From Seleniivibrio woodruffii (GTDB lineage: Bacteria > Chrysiogenota > Deferribacteres > Deferribacterales > Geovibrionaceae), in assembly GCF_004339245.1 (NCBI RefSeq), contig NZ_SMGG01000003.1:213106-277105 (forward strand): 64,000 nucleotides of DNA, written 5' to 3'. Under the pieces are notes generated by a model. It had not been told where the DNA came from. It saw only the letters and a list, made by a program, of their open reading frames with translations, and did not search any database. The first letter of the stretch is position 1. The number at the start of each line of letters is the position of its first letter. This document shows, one piece after another, positions 10,559 to 19,381 of this stretch. The position numbers and the translations under genes were made by a program.

Positions 10559-11068
10559 ATGCAAAGAGGCATTAAGAAGCTGTGGGCTCCCTGGAGAATG
10601 GCATACATCTCCAAACTGGGCGGAAAGGACGAGGGATGCATTTTCTGCACAAAACCCAAACAGCAGACAGACAAAGAAAATCTGATACTCCACAGAGGCA
10701 GGACGGCGTTTGTCATCATGAACCTATACCCCTACAGCAACGGCCACTGCATGGTGATTCCCTACAAACACACATCTGACCTGACAGAACTGACAGACGA
10801 AGAGACACTCGAGCTGATGCAGCTCGTTAAGCTCACAATAAAAGTTTTCAAAAAGGTGTTCAACCCCGAAGGGTTCAACACAGGTTTCAACCTCGGCAGA
10901 GCCGGAGGTGCGGGAATCAGCCAGCACATCCATTTCCACGTTCTGCCCAGATGGGTCGGCGATACCAACTTTATGCCCGTTCTGGCCGAAACAAGGGTCA
11001 TTTCCGAGCATATCGCAGACACATATGACAAACTGAAAAAAGCGTTCGACGAGGAGACAAAAGCATGA
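10559..11068 (+). CDS. HIT-family nucleotide phosphorylase/hydrolase
   Basis: Histidine-triad protein of about 169 residues. The triad motif HIHFHVLPRW is near residue 125, and an N-terminal CIFC pair is present. The start MQRGIKKLWAPWRMAYI is typical of the AP4A-phosphorylase-like bacterial HIT branch. The likely role is cleavage of dinucleoside polyphosphates or nucleoside phosphoramidates. I prefer the ATG at 10559 to an upstream TTG at 10547. It heads a tight operon and its stop overlaps the lapA start by four bases. Confidence 0.9.
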   Translation: MQRGIKKLWAPWRMAYISKLGGKDEGCIFCTKPKQQTDKENLILHRGRTAFVIMNLYPYSNGHCMVIPYKHTSDLTELTDEETLELMQLVKLTIKVFKKVFNPEGFNTGFNLGRAGGAGISQHIHFHVLPRWVGDTNFMPVLAETRVISEHIADTYDKLKKAFDEETKA

Positions 11069-11364
11069 GAGCCATAGCAGGACTTATTAAAATAGCAGTT
11101 ACACTGGTGATTATAGTTTTCGCCATTATGAATGTGAACACCGTTGAAGTGAAATATTTCTTCGGCGCACCCACTCTTAAAATGCCGCTGTTCATAGTTG
11201 TTCTGGGTTCAATGCTCTTCGGCGTTGTTCTCGCCACGCTAATGTATTATCTGGACAGATTCAAAATGTCACACCAGATAGGTCAGCTGAAAAAGCAGGT
11301 TAAAAAGCAGGAAGACGAACTGGAACGCCTGCGCAACATCCCCTTTATGGATAAAATGGACTAG
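11065..11364 (+). CDS. lapA: LapA-like inner-membrane protein (DUF1049)
   Basis: A 99-residue protein with two hydrophobic helices (about residues 8-25 and 40-62) and a charged coiled-coil tail (HQIGQLKKQVKKQEDELERL), which is the LapA/DUF1049 layout. In enterobacteria LapA works with LapB in controlling lipopolysaccharide synthesis. The next gene is a LapB homologue, which supports the call. The start overlaps the HIT gene stop (ATGA). Confidence 0.8.
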   Translation: MRAIAGLIKIAVTLVIIVFAIMNVNTVEVKYFFGAPTLKMPLFIVVLGSMLFGVVLATLMYYLDRFKMSHQIGQLKKQVKKQEDELERLRNIPFMDKMD

Positions 11365-11372
11365 GTATCCGT

Positions 11373-12362
11373 ATGAAATACAGCACAGATTTTTTAAAAG
11401 GACTCTCCGCTCTCACTGAGGGCAACTATGAAAAGGCCGCTTCTTACCTTAAAAGTGCGGTTATGGACAATAAGGAACGTATCGAAGCCTACTACACCGC
11501 CGGACTTGTTTTCAAAAAGCTCGGTCAGTTCGAGAAGGCTTCATACATAATCGAGACAATTCTCAGCAGTGATGATGTGGACAGCCACACCAAGCGCACG
11601 CTGAACGTTGAGCTGGGCAAGATAATGTTTGCCGCAGGCAACTACAAAAGAGCCGCAAAACAGCTGGAAATGACATCCGACACAGACGGTATCCTGCTCA
11701 AGGCAAAGGCTCTGCGTGAGACCGGCGATTTCGACGAGGCCGCCAACACCTATAAGTCCCTTGCCCGTATGACGGGAATGAATCTGGACAACGAAATAGG
11801 CTATTGCTACTACCGTTGCGTTCTGGCTGACAAAAAAGACGGCTACTCAAAATGTTTCGCCAACGCACTGAAATATATCCCCAAGTCAAGAGTTCTGCGC
11901 ATGGCTCTCATCGACCAGCACCTGCTGGAAGGCAGAGGCGCAAAGGCTGTGGAGGAGATCGAATCGTTCATTCAGGACGACCTCACCGCAACCCACCACG
12001 ATATGATGAAGTTTCAGACCATCTTTTTTGACGAAGGGAAGTTCGAGTGGCTTGTTCGCCACTGTCTTAAACGAATCAATGCGGGTTCCGACAACCCGTT
12101 CAACTATACCTATGTCATCTCCCGCTACCTTTCAACAGGCAACAAGGAGAAGGCACAGGCTTTCATCGACAGATATGTCAAAAACTTCGGCCCCACAAAG
12201 ATCATCGCCAGAGCTTCGCTCTCCATTGAGCATAACGCAATGCTGGCCATGGTTCTTGAAAAAGCTGATTTCTATCAGTGCAGGTCTTGCGGAGCAAAAG
12301 CGAAGGACTATTCCGACACATGCAAAACGTGTCACTCTTTCGAAACGCTTAAACCTGTTTAA
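11373..12362 (+). CDS. lapB: LapB-like TPR protein with C-terminal rubredoxin-type zinc ribbon
   Basis: The 329 residues are mostly tetratricopeptide repeats (FLKGLSALTEGNYEKAASYL, then LGKIMFAAGNYKRAAKQLEM), closing with a four-cysteine metal site: CRSCG and CKTC spaced as in the LapB/YciM rubredoxin-like domain. LapB regulates LpxC turnover and lipopolysaccharide assembly in Escherichia coli; the same role is inferred. Unlike the enterobacterial protein, there is no N-terminal membrane helix: the frame starts MKYSTDFLKG, directly in the first TPR. Membrane attachment would then have to come from LapA or another partner. Confidence 0.82.
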   Translation: MKYSTDFLKGLSALTEGNYEKAASYLKSAVMDNKERIEAYYTAGLVFKKLGQFEKASYIIETILSSDDVDSHTKRTLNVELGKIMFAAGNYKRAAKQLEMTSDTDGILLKAKALRETGDFDEAANTYKSLARMTGMNLDNEIGYCYYRCVLADKKDGYSKCFANALKYIPKSRVLRMALIDQHLLEGRGAKAVEEIESFIQDDLTATHHDMMKFQTIFFDEGKFEWLVRHCLKRINAGSDNPFNYTYVISRYLSTGNKEKAQAFIDRYVKNFGPTKIIARASLSIEHNAMLAMVLEKADFYQCRSCGAKAKDYSDTCKTCHSFETLKPV

Positions 12363-12373
12363 AGGGGTCCTGA

Positions 12374-14932
12374 ATGGACAGACCTGAAAAAATTACCCCG
12401 ATGATGCAGCAGTTCTATGAGATGAAGGAGAAGCATCGGGGCTCCCTTCTCTTCTTCCGCATGGGCGATTTCTATGAAATGTTCGGCGACGACGCTGTCA
12501 CTGCATCAAAAATTCTGGGCATAGCACTCACAAGCAGAGAGAAGGACAAAGAGAACGGAATGCCAATGTGCGGCGTTCCCCATCACAGCTATCAGGCATA
12601 TCTTGTTAAGCTCTTAAGAGCAGGGCTGAACGTTGCCATCTGCGATCAACTGGAAGACCCTGCACAGGCCAAGGGCATCGTTAAAAGGGGTGTAACTAAG
12701 GTTCTGACCCCCGGAACCGTGGTTGACGAGGCGGCACTTCCCGCATCGGACAACAACTTTTTCGCATGCATCTACAAATCCGAAAAGAACTACCGTCTTG
12801 CCTTCGCCGACTCATCCACAGGCGAGCTTTATCTTGAACCTGCCACAGAGGATACTTTCAGGGATATTCTGAGCAGATATGCCCCAAAAGAGACAGTGCG
12901 CAACTTCAAGGTCACCGAAGGCGAGGATTTTTCATATTCCGGCAATTTCTCGGAGGCCATGGCTCTCAGAGAGGTTTCCGACTATTACGGCGTGGCATCC
13001 CTCAAATCTCTGGGACTGGACGACAGCTCTTTCGCATGCCCCATATACATGGCGATAAGACATCTGAACAGGGTAATGCTTGATGTTAAACTCCTGAAGC
13101 CCCGTCTGGTGACGGACGAGGAAAGGGTATATCTGGACAGCGTGGCATCATCCACTCTGGAACTGGTAAAAAACAGCCGTGACGGTTCTGAGGACAACAC
13201 CCTATATTCCGTTCTGAATCATACTAAGACGACAATGGGCTCAAGTCTTCTTAAAAAATGGCTGCTGAATCCCCTGCGCAGCGTGGAGGCCATCCGCAGA
13301 AGGCAGGAGATAGCCGAATTTTTCATAAACAGACAGGACATTGCAGACGGTTTGAGGGAGCAGCTCTCAGGTGTTTACGATGTTGAACGTATCGCAACCC
13401 GCATAGCCGCCAACAGATGCAACGCAAAAGACCTTGTGTGGCTTAAGAACTCGACCAGAACCTTCCCCATATTGAAATACATGCTCCAGAGCTGTGACAA
13501 TCCGCTTATAAACGAACTTGCCGAAAGCTTCGACGCACTGGAAGACCTCACAGGTCTTATAGATTCCGCAATTGACGACAATCCTCCGGCCACACTCTCC
13601 GAAGGCGGAATAATCCGCACAGGCTACAATGCCGAGATTGATGAGCTGAAAGACATAAAAGAGAACAGCAGGAACATCCTGATGAAAATTGAAGCCCGTG
13701 AGAAGACCTCAACGGGAATCAGTACCCTGCGGGTAAAATTCAACAAGGTGTTCGGCTATTACATTGAAGTTTCAAAGGGTGCACTGGACAAAGTGCCCGA
13801 TACATACATCCGCAAACAGACGATAGTGAACGGCGAGAGATACATAATCCCTGAGCTTAAAGAGCTTGAGGACAAGATTCTCAACGCCGATTCAAAGCTG
13901 TTTGCCCTCGAATATGAGATATTCACGGGTATCAGGCTGAAAATTGCCGAGAACGCACAGCGTATCAGAAATTCAGCGGCCATTGCGGCTGAGCTGGACG
14001 TGCTTCTGTCGTTTGCGCAGGCCGCCGTTAAGAACAATTATTCAAAGCCCCACGTCACCGACTCCGATGGGATTATAATCAAAGACGGCAGACACCCCGT
14101 CGTTGAGCAGAACATACGCACAAGCTACGTTCCCAACGACATAGAGATGAACACGGACGACAGCAGACTCTCTATCATAACCGGCCCCAACATGGCCGGT
14201 AAATCGACCTACCTGCGCATGTGCGCACTGATAACGCTTATGGCTCACACAGGCTCATACGTCCCCGCCTCATCCGCCGAGATCGGCCTTGTGGACAGGA
14301 TTTTCACCCGTGTGGGAGCCAGCGACAACCTCGCCGGAGGCGAATCAACATTTATGGTGGAGATGGTGGAAACATCCAACATCCTGAACAACGCCACCGA
14401 AAGGTCGCTTCTGATACTTGATGAAATAGGCAGAGGGACGTCCACATTCGACGGCGTATCAATCGCCTGGTCAATCGCCGAATACATAGCTGACAAAATA
14501 AAGGCTAAAACGCTTTTCGCCACCCACTACCACGAAATAACCGACATCGCCCGCACAGGCTCAGGAGTCAAAAACCTTGCAACTCAGGTTCTTGAACACA
14601 AGGGCGAGCTTATCTTCATGCGCAAGGTCGTTGAAGGCACGGCGGATAAGAGCTACGGAATACACGTTGCCGAGCTTGCGGGACTGCCCAAAAAGGTTAT
14701 CACCCGTGCTAACGCAATATTAAAAAACCTTGAAAAGAATGAGCTTTCACCCAATGGTATAGCAAACGCCGCAAAGAGCGGAAAGGACACAGGCGGAGTG
14801 GTTCAGACCATGCTTGTTTTCGACGACCACCCTGTTGTGGACGAACTGCGCAAACTCGACCTGAACAGCATCACGCCCCTTATGGCTCTGAACGTTCTGG
14901 CGGCAATGAAAGAAAAGGCAGAAAAGGAATGA
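12374..14932 (+). CDS. mutS: DNA mismatch repair protein MutS
   Basis: Mismatch-recognition ATPase of 852 residues. The N-terminal mismatch-binding domain carries FFRMGDFYEMFGDDA (Phe-x-Glu motif) near residue 30. The lever and clamp region follows, with KFNKVFGYYIEVSKG. The ATPase has Walker A GPNMAGKSTYLR near 605, DEIGRGTSTFDG near 690 and FATHYHE near 720. The full helix-turn-helix and dimer tail are present. It starts 11 bases after lapB behind an AGGGG site. No mutL is seen in the window. Confidence 0.98.
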   Translation: MDRPEKITPMMQQFYEMKEKHRGSLLFFRMGDFYEMFGDDAVTASKILGIALTSREKDKENGMPMCGVPHHSYQAYLVKLLRAGLNVAICDQLEDPAQAKGIVKRGVTKVLTPGTVVDEAALPASDNNFFACIYKSEKNYRLAFADSSTGELYLEPATEDTFRDILSRYAPKETVRNFKVTEGEDFSYSGNFSEAMALREVSDYYGVASLKSLGLDDSSFACPIYMAIRHLNRVMLDVKLLKPRLVTDEERVYLDSVASSTLELVKNSRDGSEDNTLYSVLNHTKTTMGSSLLKKWLLNPLRSVEAIRRRQEIAEFFINRQDIADGLREQLSGVYDVERIATRIAANRCNAKDLVWLKNSTRTFPILKYMLQSCDNPLINELAESFDALEDLTGLIDSAIDDNPPATLSEGGIIRTGYNAEIDELKDIKENSRNILMKIEAREKTSTGISTLRVKFNKVFGYYIEVSKGALDKVPDTYIRKQTIVNGERYIIPELKELEDKILNADSKLFALEYEIFTGIRLKIAENAQRIRNSAAIAAELDVLLSFAQAAVKNNYSKPHVTDSDGIIIKDGRHPVVEQNIRTSYVPNDIEMNTDDSRLSIITGPNMAGKSTYLRMCALITLMAHTGSYVPASSAEIGLVDRIFTRVGASDNLAGGESTFMVEMVETSNILNNATERSLLILDEIGRGTSTFDGVSIAWSIAEYIADKIKAKTLFATHYHEITDIARTGSGVKNLATQVLEHKGELIFMRKVVEGTADKSYGIHVAELAGLPKKVITRANAILKNLEKNELSPNGIANAAKSGKDTGGVVQTMLVFDDHPVVDELRKLDLNSITPLMALNVLAAMKEKAEKE

Positions 14933-15432
14933 CACTGAGCAGGTTTTTCGGTTTCTACTCGAACCCGCTTCTGACAGTCTGTGTGGCTTTCGCCTCTATA
15001 CCCTTCTGGGTTCCTCTGGCGGCTATGTTCACAGCTGATGCTGACTCCAAACTGATGATCCTGACAGCCGTACTCTCCCTCACTGCTAAAATAGCATCGA
15101 AAAGACTGGTTAACGCTTCGGTTTTCTCCGCAGATTCCCCTTTTTCCAACCTTCTGACGCTTTTTCTGGGCACTGTTGCGGTGCTGGTTCTTCTGGTTTA
15201 CGGCGCATCCGGTCAGGAGGCAGACATCGCAATAGCGGCTATATGTATATCTCTTCTTTTTCTTATGTTCTTCAACAGGATAAGGCAGTCCGTCAGATGG
15301 ACGAACTCCCTGCTCTATCTGCTTATATTTTTCCTCTGGCTGGGCTTTCTGAACGGAATGGGCAACACCTATGCCTTCTGCGCAGTTGCGCTCTATTTCA
15401 TGCTATTTTTCCGCAGGTTCAGCATAGCATGA
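14929..15432 (+). CDS. Small integral membrane protein of unknown function
   Basis: A 167-residue, strongly hydrophobic protein with about five predicted membrane helices and no recognised catalytic motif. It overlaps mutS by four bases at its start and the metallohydrolase gene by four bases at its end, so it is almost certainly translated within this operon. I do not recognise a family. Confidence 0.7.
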   Translation: MTLSRFFGFYSNPLLTVCVAFASIPFWVPLAAMFTADADSKLMILTAVLSLTAKIASKRLVNASVFSADSPFSNLLTLFLGTVAVLVLLVYGASGQEADIAIAAICISLLFLMFFNRIRQSVRWTNSLLYLLIFFLWLGFLNGMGNTYAFCAVALYFMLFFRRFSIA

Positions 15433-16190
15433 CATTCAACTGCATATCGTCCGGCAGTTCCGGCAACTGCTATTTTCTGGAGTTTGACGACAGAGTTGTC
15501 TTTGTGGACTGCGGTGTCACCATGAAGAGCATCAAAGCCAGTGTGGATATTTCCCGCTTTCAGGGCAAAGAGATACAGCTTTATATCACCCACGAACACC
15601 ACGACCACGTCAGCGGTCTGAAACCCTTCATAAACAAGTTCTCCCCTAAAATATTCGCCAGCGAGGGAACCGCATCGGCTCTCCACTCAGCGGTGGGGCA
15701 TGCGGCGCATATCTATGTGCTTAAAGGCGGATGTGAATATGATGTCAGCGGGCTTTCAGTTATCCCGTTCGACATAAACCACGACAGCCGTGAACCTCTT
15801 GGCTATCGTTTCAGCTTTTCGGAAAAGGTTGTGACCTTCGCAACCGACCTTGGCGTTGTATCCAAAGAGGTGGAAAAGTTCCTGTGCTGCTGTGATGTGC
15901 TCGTGCTTGAGTCCAACTACGAACCGAAGCTGCTGGAGCAGGGCAAATATCCCCTCTATCTGAAAAAGCGCATTGCCTCACAGAAAGGGCATCTCTCGAA
16001 CAAGGATGCCGTAAAGATCCTCAGCTCAATATGCGACACAGGGCTTGGCAAGGTCTTTCTGGCACATGTGAGCGAGGAGAACAACGACTATGAACTGCTT
16101 GAGAGCTATGCGAAATACTGTCGGGATAAATTCAATATAGACACTTCTGTGTTAAGGAAAGAGACGCCCAGAACAGGCGTCTCCCTGTAA
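15429..16190 (+). CDS. MBL-fold metallohydrolase, YycJ/VicX-like
   Basis: The start is the ATG at 15429, overlapping the previous stop by four bases; a longer open frame to 15243 only runs inside the preceding gene. The 253 residues begin MTFNCISSGSSGNCYF, typical of the YycJ/VicX branch. Metal ligands are visible in THEHHDHVSG near residue 55, INHD near 117, ATDLG near 138 and LAHVSEENN near 215. The family is thought to act on nucleic acids (exonuclease-like), and linkage to mutS would fit DNA repair. That link is inference. Confidence 0.87.
   Translation: MTFNCISSGSSGNCYFLEFDDRVVFVDCGVTMKSIKASVDISRFQGKEIQLYITHEHHDHVSGLKPFINKFSPKIFASEGTASALHSAVGHAAHIYVLKGGCEYDVSGLSVIPFDINHDSREPLGYRFSFSEKVVTFATDLGVVSKEVEKFLCCCDVLVLESNYEPKLLEQGKYPLYLKKRIASQKGHLSNKDAVKILSSICDTGLGKVFLAHVSEENNDYELLESYAKYCRDKFNIDTSVLRKETPRTGVSL
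16161..16185. terminator. Stem-loop between convergent genes, embedded in coding sequence
   Basis: GAGACGCC (16161-16168) pairs with GGCGTCTC (16176-16183) around a 7-base loop, inside the last codons of the metallohydrolase gene. On the minus strand it is followed by TTTCCTTAA, so it can serve the CorC-type gene. On the plus strand the T tract is weak. Confidence 0.6.
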
Positions 16191-16193
16191 TCT

Positions 16194-17510
16194 TTATATC
16201 ACGTCGTCTTCGTTTTCGGTCTTAACAACCACACGAACCTTGGTTATGCGCTTGTCCTGAACCTGCTCTGCGGTGAACACAAAGTTGTTCCACTCAGCCA
16301 CGTCACCTGTGACAGGTATTCTGTCCAGAAGCCCCGTGACAAATCCGCCAACCGTGTCAAAATCTTCCACAGGAAAATCAGCAAGGAAAAAATCCCTCAG
16401 CTTGAACAGGTTGATACTGCCGTCCACAAGGAACTCTCTGTCGCCCGCCTCGGTTATCTCCTGCTCCTCGTCGTCGTACTCGTCCACAATGTTGCCCACT
16501 ATCTCTTCCAGCAGGTCTTCAATGGTGACGATACCCGCCGTTCCGCCGTATTCGTCGATGGCAACAGCCATCTGACGTTTACCCGCCTGCATGTCCGTAA
16601 ACAGCAGATCAAGACGCTTTGTCTCCGGAACAAACATGGGCTCCCTGATTAGATTCTCCAGAGAAAAGCCTTCGGATGAAGGATTCTCCGCCATAAAGCT
16701 CAGAATGTCCTTTGAGTGGAGAATACCCACGATATTGTCGATGCTCTCTTTGTAAACAGGGATTCTTGAATACTGCTCGCTTTTCAGAATGCTTATGGTG
16801 TCGTCAAAGCTCGCATCAACGGGAAGTGCCGCTATCTTGATTCTATGGGTCATGATGTCCGCAACGTTCTTGTTGTTGAACTCGAAAATGTTGTTGATCA
16901 TCTGCTTTTCAGTTTCGTGGATCGCTCCTCTCTCCTCGCCCACATCGACCATCATCCGTATCTCCTCCTCCGTCACCCTCTCATCCTCCTCATCGGGATT
17001 CACCCCGAAAAGACGGACAAAAAAGTTTGTGGACACGGACAGAAACTTGACGAAAGGCGCCGTGCATACATAGAGCACGTTCAGAGGCTTAGCAATTATC
17101 CTTGAGATCACCTCCGCCTTTTTCATTGCCAGACGCTTGGGAACAAGCTCTCCCAGAACCAGCGTGAAATATGACAGGATGAGCGTAATGGCAATCATTG
17201 ATGCTGTCTTCAGCACTGTTACTGATACTGTCGGAAAGATCCCTGCAAGATAATCTGCCGATCTGTCGGCAAACGTTTCCGAAGCGTATGCACTGGCAAG
17301 GAATCCCGCCAGAGTGATACCTATCTGGATGGTTGCGAGGAACCTGCCCGGCTCTTTCAGCAATGACTGGATGAGAATGGCCTTTTTGTCGCCGCTTTCG
17401 GCCTGGATACGAAGTTTGTTGTCGTTCAGAGAGATCAGGGCTATTTCGGAAGCCGCAAAAAATGCGTTAAGCAGGATCAGAAACAGCAGGAACGCCAATT
17501 CGGTAATCAA
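16194..17510 (-). CDS. CNNM/CBS-domain membrane protein (CorC/HlyC family)
   Basis: A 438-residue inner-membrane protein: an N-terminal CNNM (DUF21) membrane domain with four hydrophobic segments (1-190), a CBS pair (about 205-330, with IPVYKESIDNIVGILHSKDI) and a C-terminal CorC_HlyC domain (about 345-430). Relatives take part in magnesium or cobalt efflux or in tolerance to divalent cations; the older label hemolysin is not functional evidence. The start is a TTG at 17510, supported by an AAGGAG site seven bases upstream and by the expected MITELAFLLFLILLNAFFAASE terminus. It stands alone between the glmS terminator and a convergent neighbour three bases away. Confidence 0.88.
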   Translation of the reverse strand: MITELAFLLFLILLNAFFAASEIALISLNDNKLRIQAESGDKKAILIQSLLKEPGRFLATIQIGITLAGFLASAYASETFADRSADYLAGIFPTVSVTVLKTASMIAITLILSYFTLVLGELVPKRLAMKKAEVISRIIAKPLNVLYVCTAPFVKFLSVSTNFFVRLFGVNPDEEDERVTEEEIRMMVDVGEERGAIHETEKQMINNIFEFNNKNVADIMTHRIKIAALPVDASFDDTISILKSEQYSRIPVYKESIDNIVGILHSKDILSFMAENPSSEGFSLENLIREPMFVPETKRLDLLFTDMQAGKRQMAVAIDEYGGTAGIVTIEDLLEEIVGNIVDEYDDEEQEITEAGDREFLVDGSINLFKLRDFFLADFPVEDFDTVGGFVTGLLDRIPVTGDVAEWNNFVFTAEQVQDKRITKVRVVVKTENEDDVI

Positions 17511-17525
17511 AATATACTCCTTATG

Positions 17526-17551
17526 TTAAAAAGGGCGGCACAATGCCGCCC
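17526..17551 (-). terminator. Rho-independent terminator of the mqnC-glmS unit
   Basis: On the minus strand, GGGCGGC (17551-17545), a 5-base loop and GCCGCCC (17539-17533) are followed by TTTTT, four bases after the glmS stop. Confidence 0.92.
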
Positions 17552-17555
17552 GTAG

Positions 17556-19379
17556 TTATTCAACCGTGACTGATTTCGCCAGATTTCGGGGCTGATCGAC
17601 ATCAAGCCCCAGAAGACTCGCCACGTAATACGAAAATATCTGTGTCACCACCACAGCGGGGAACACCGAAAGCTCCTCGGCAATGGCGGGGATCTCAATT
17701 TTGTGGTCGGCCAGAGCATCAAGCCCTGTGTCGCCCTCTGTTACCACCGCCAGAACTATTCCGTCTCTGGATTTAACCTCCTGAACGTTGGAAGCTATCT
17801 TTTCATAAACGGATGACTGGGGGCATATTATGAACACGGGCAGGTTCTCGTCGATGAGAGCGATGGGGCCGTGTTTCATTTCGCCTGCGGGGTAGCCTTC
17901 AGCGTGGATATAGGATATCTCTTTCAGCTTGAGCGCACCCTCAAGGGCGATGGGATAGTTCACGTTTCTGCCCAGATACAGGAAGTCTTTTGCATCCTTG
18001 AACTTTTTAGCAAGTGAAAGGATGTAGTCCTCATGTTTCAGGGTTTTCTCTATGACCTCAGGAACCCTTACGAGCTCCTTCAGGTAATGTCTTATCTGGT
18101 CGGGTGTCATTGTCTTCTTTGTCTGCGCCAGCTGAAGGGCAAACAGGAAAAGGCTGGCCACCTGAGTTGTAAACGCCTTCGTGGATGCAACACCTATTTC
18201 GGGTCCAGCATGGGTATAGACAGTGCTGTCGGCCTCACGGGAAACGGACGAGCCCACAACGTTGCAGACAGCCGCCACAGCCGCACCCATCTTCTTTGCG
18301 ATGCGCATTGCCGAAAGGGTGTCAGCGGTCTCTCCGGACTGGGTAATGGCAACGAAAAGGGTCTTGTCGTCTATCACAAGGTCTCTGTATCTGAACTCGG
18401 AAGCAATATCCACCTCAACGGGTATCTTTGCGAATTTTTCAATGTAGAATTTTCCGATAAGCCCCGCATGCCAGCTGGTTCCGCATGCGACTATGACTAT
18501 ACGGTTAAAGTCCTTTATCCTGTGCTGGATACCTTCCAGCAGTTCGCCGCCTATCGTCCCCTGCTCAAGGCTGAATTTGCCTCTGATGGTATCGATTATG
18601 GCTCTGGGCTGCTCGTGTATCTCTTTCTGCATAAAGTGGCTGTATCCGGCCTTCTCCGCCATTACGGGGTTCCAGTCGATTGTTCTCATCTCTCTGGTGA
18701 CAGGAATATCGTTCTTGTCGTATATCTGATAGCCGTCTTTGGTGAGGCATGCCACATCTCCGTCATCCATGAAGATGAATTTTCTGGTGTGGGCAAGCAC
18801 AGCGGGAATGTCGCTGGCCGCAAACATTTCGCCTTCGCCGACACCTATTACAAGGGGGCTGTCCTTTCTGGCTATTATTATCTTGTCAGGTTCTTTTTCG
18901 CTGATGATGGCAAGACCGTATGAACCGTGAACCTGTTTCAGCGTCTTCTGGACGCTTTTCAGCAGGTCGCCTTCATAGTTCTCGTGTATCAGGTGGGCAA
19001 CAACCTCTGTGTCCGTTTCGGATGTGAAGCCGTATCCCTTGCTGAGCAGAAACTGTTTCAGTTCCAGATAGTTCTCAATGATACCGTTGTGAACGACGGT
19101 AAGCTCGTTTGACCTGTGGGGGTGGGCATTCTCGAAAGAGGGTTTGCCGTGTGTCGCCCAGCGGGTGTGGCCTATGCCCAGCACTGCGGTGAAGTGTTTC
19201 TGCGCTATCTGGTTTTTCAGATTTATCAGTTTGCCCACGCTCCGCTCAATCTCTATCCCGCTTTTTTCCATCAGAGCGAGACCCGCAGAGTCGTAGCCTC
19301 TGTATTCAAGTTTTGTAAGACCGTCAACCAGTATGCTCGATGCGTTCTGTTCGCCTATGTATCCCACTATTCCGCACAT
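17556..19379 (-). CDS. glmS: Glucosamine-fructose-6-phosphate aminotransferase (isomerising)
   Basis: Makes glucosamine-6-phosphate from fructose-6-phosphate and glutamine, the first step to UDP-GlcNAc. The 607 residues show the N-terminal glutaminase with catalytic Cys2 (MCGIVGYIG), TRWATHG and the AMIDOtransferase motifs. Two SIS sugar-isomerase domains follow (ACGTSWHAGL, SQSGET-type ITQSGETADTL, HAEGYPAGEMKHGPIAL). The terminus is PRNLAKSVTVE. It lies two bases after glmU, so no glmS ribozyme or separate leader is present. A terminator follows. Confidence 0.98.
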   Translation of the reverse strand: MCGIVGYIGEQNASSILVDGLTKLEYRGYDSAGLALMEKSGIEIERSVGKLINLKNQIAQKHFTAVLGIGHTRWATHGKPSFENAHPHRSNELTVVHNGIIENYLELKQFLLSKGYGFTSETDTEVVAHLIHENYEGDLLKSVQKTLKQVHGSYGLAIISEKEPDKIIIARKDSPLVIGVGEGEMFAASDIPAVLAHTRKFIFMDDGDVACLTKDGYQIYDKNDIPVTREMRTIDWNPVMAEKAGYSHFMQKEIHEQPRAIIDTIRGKFSLEQGTIGGELLEGIQHRIKDFNRIVIVACGTSWHAGLIGKFYIEKFAKIPVEVDIASEFRYRDLVIDDKTLFVAITQSGETADTLSAMRIAKKMGAAVAAVCNVVGSSVSREADSTVYTHAGPEIGVASTKAFTTQVASLFLFALQLAQTKKTMTPDQIRHYLKELVRVPEVIEKTLKHEDYILSLAKKFKDAKDFLYLGRNVNYPIALEGALKLKEISYIHAEGYPAGEMKHGPIALIDENLPVFIICPQSSVYEKIASNVQEVKSRDGIVLAVVTEGDTGLDALADHKIEIPAIAEELSVFPAVVVTQIFSYYVASLLGLDVDQPRNLAKSVTVE

Positions 19380-19381
19380 AT

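Noticed and set aside
19300-19381. Possible glmS ribozyme or riboswitch before glmS
   Set aside because: Only two bases separate glmU and glmS, so no leader exists to hold one.
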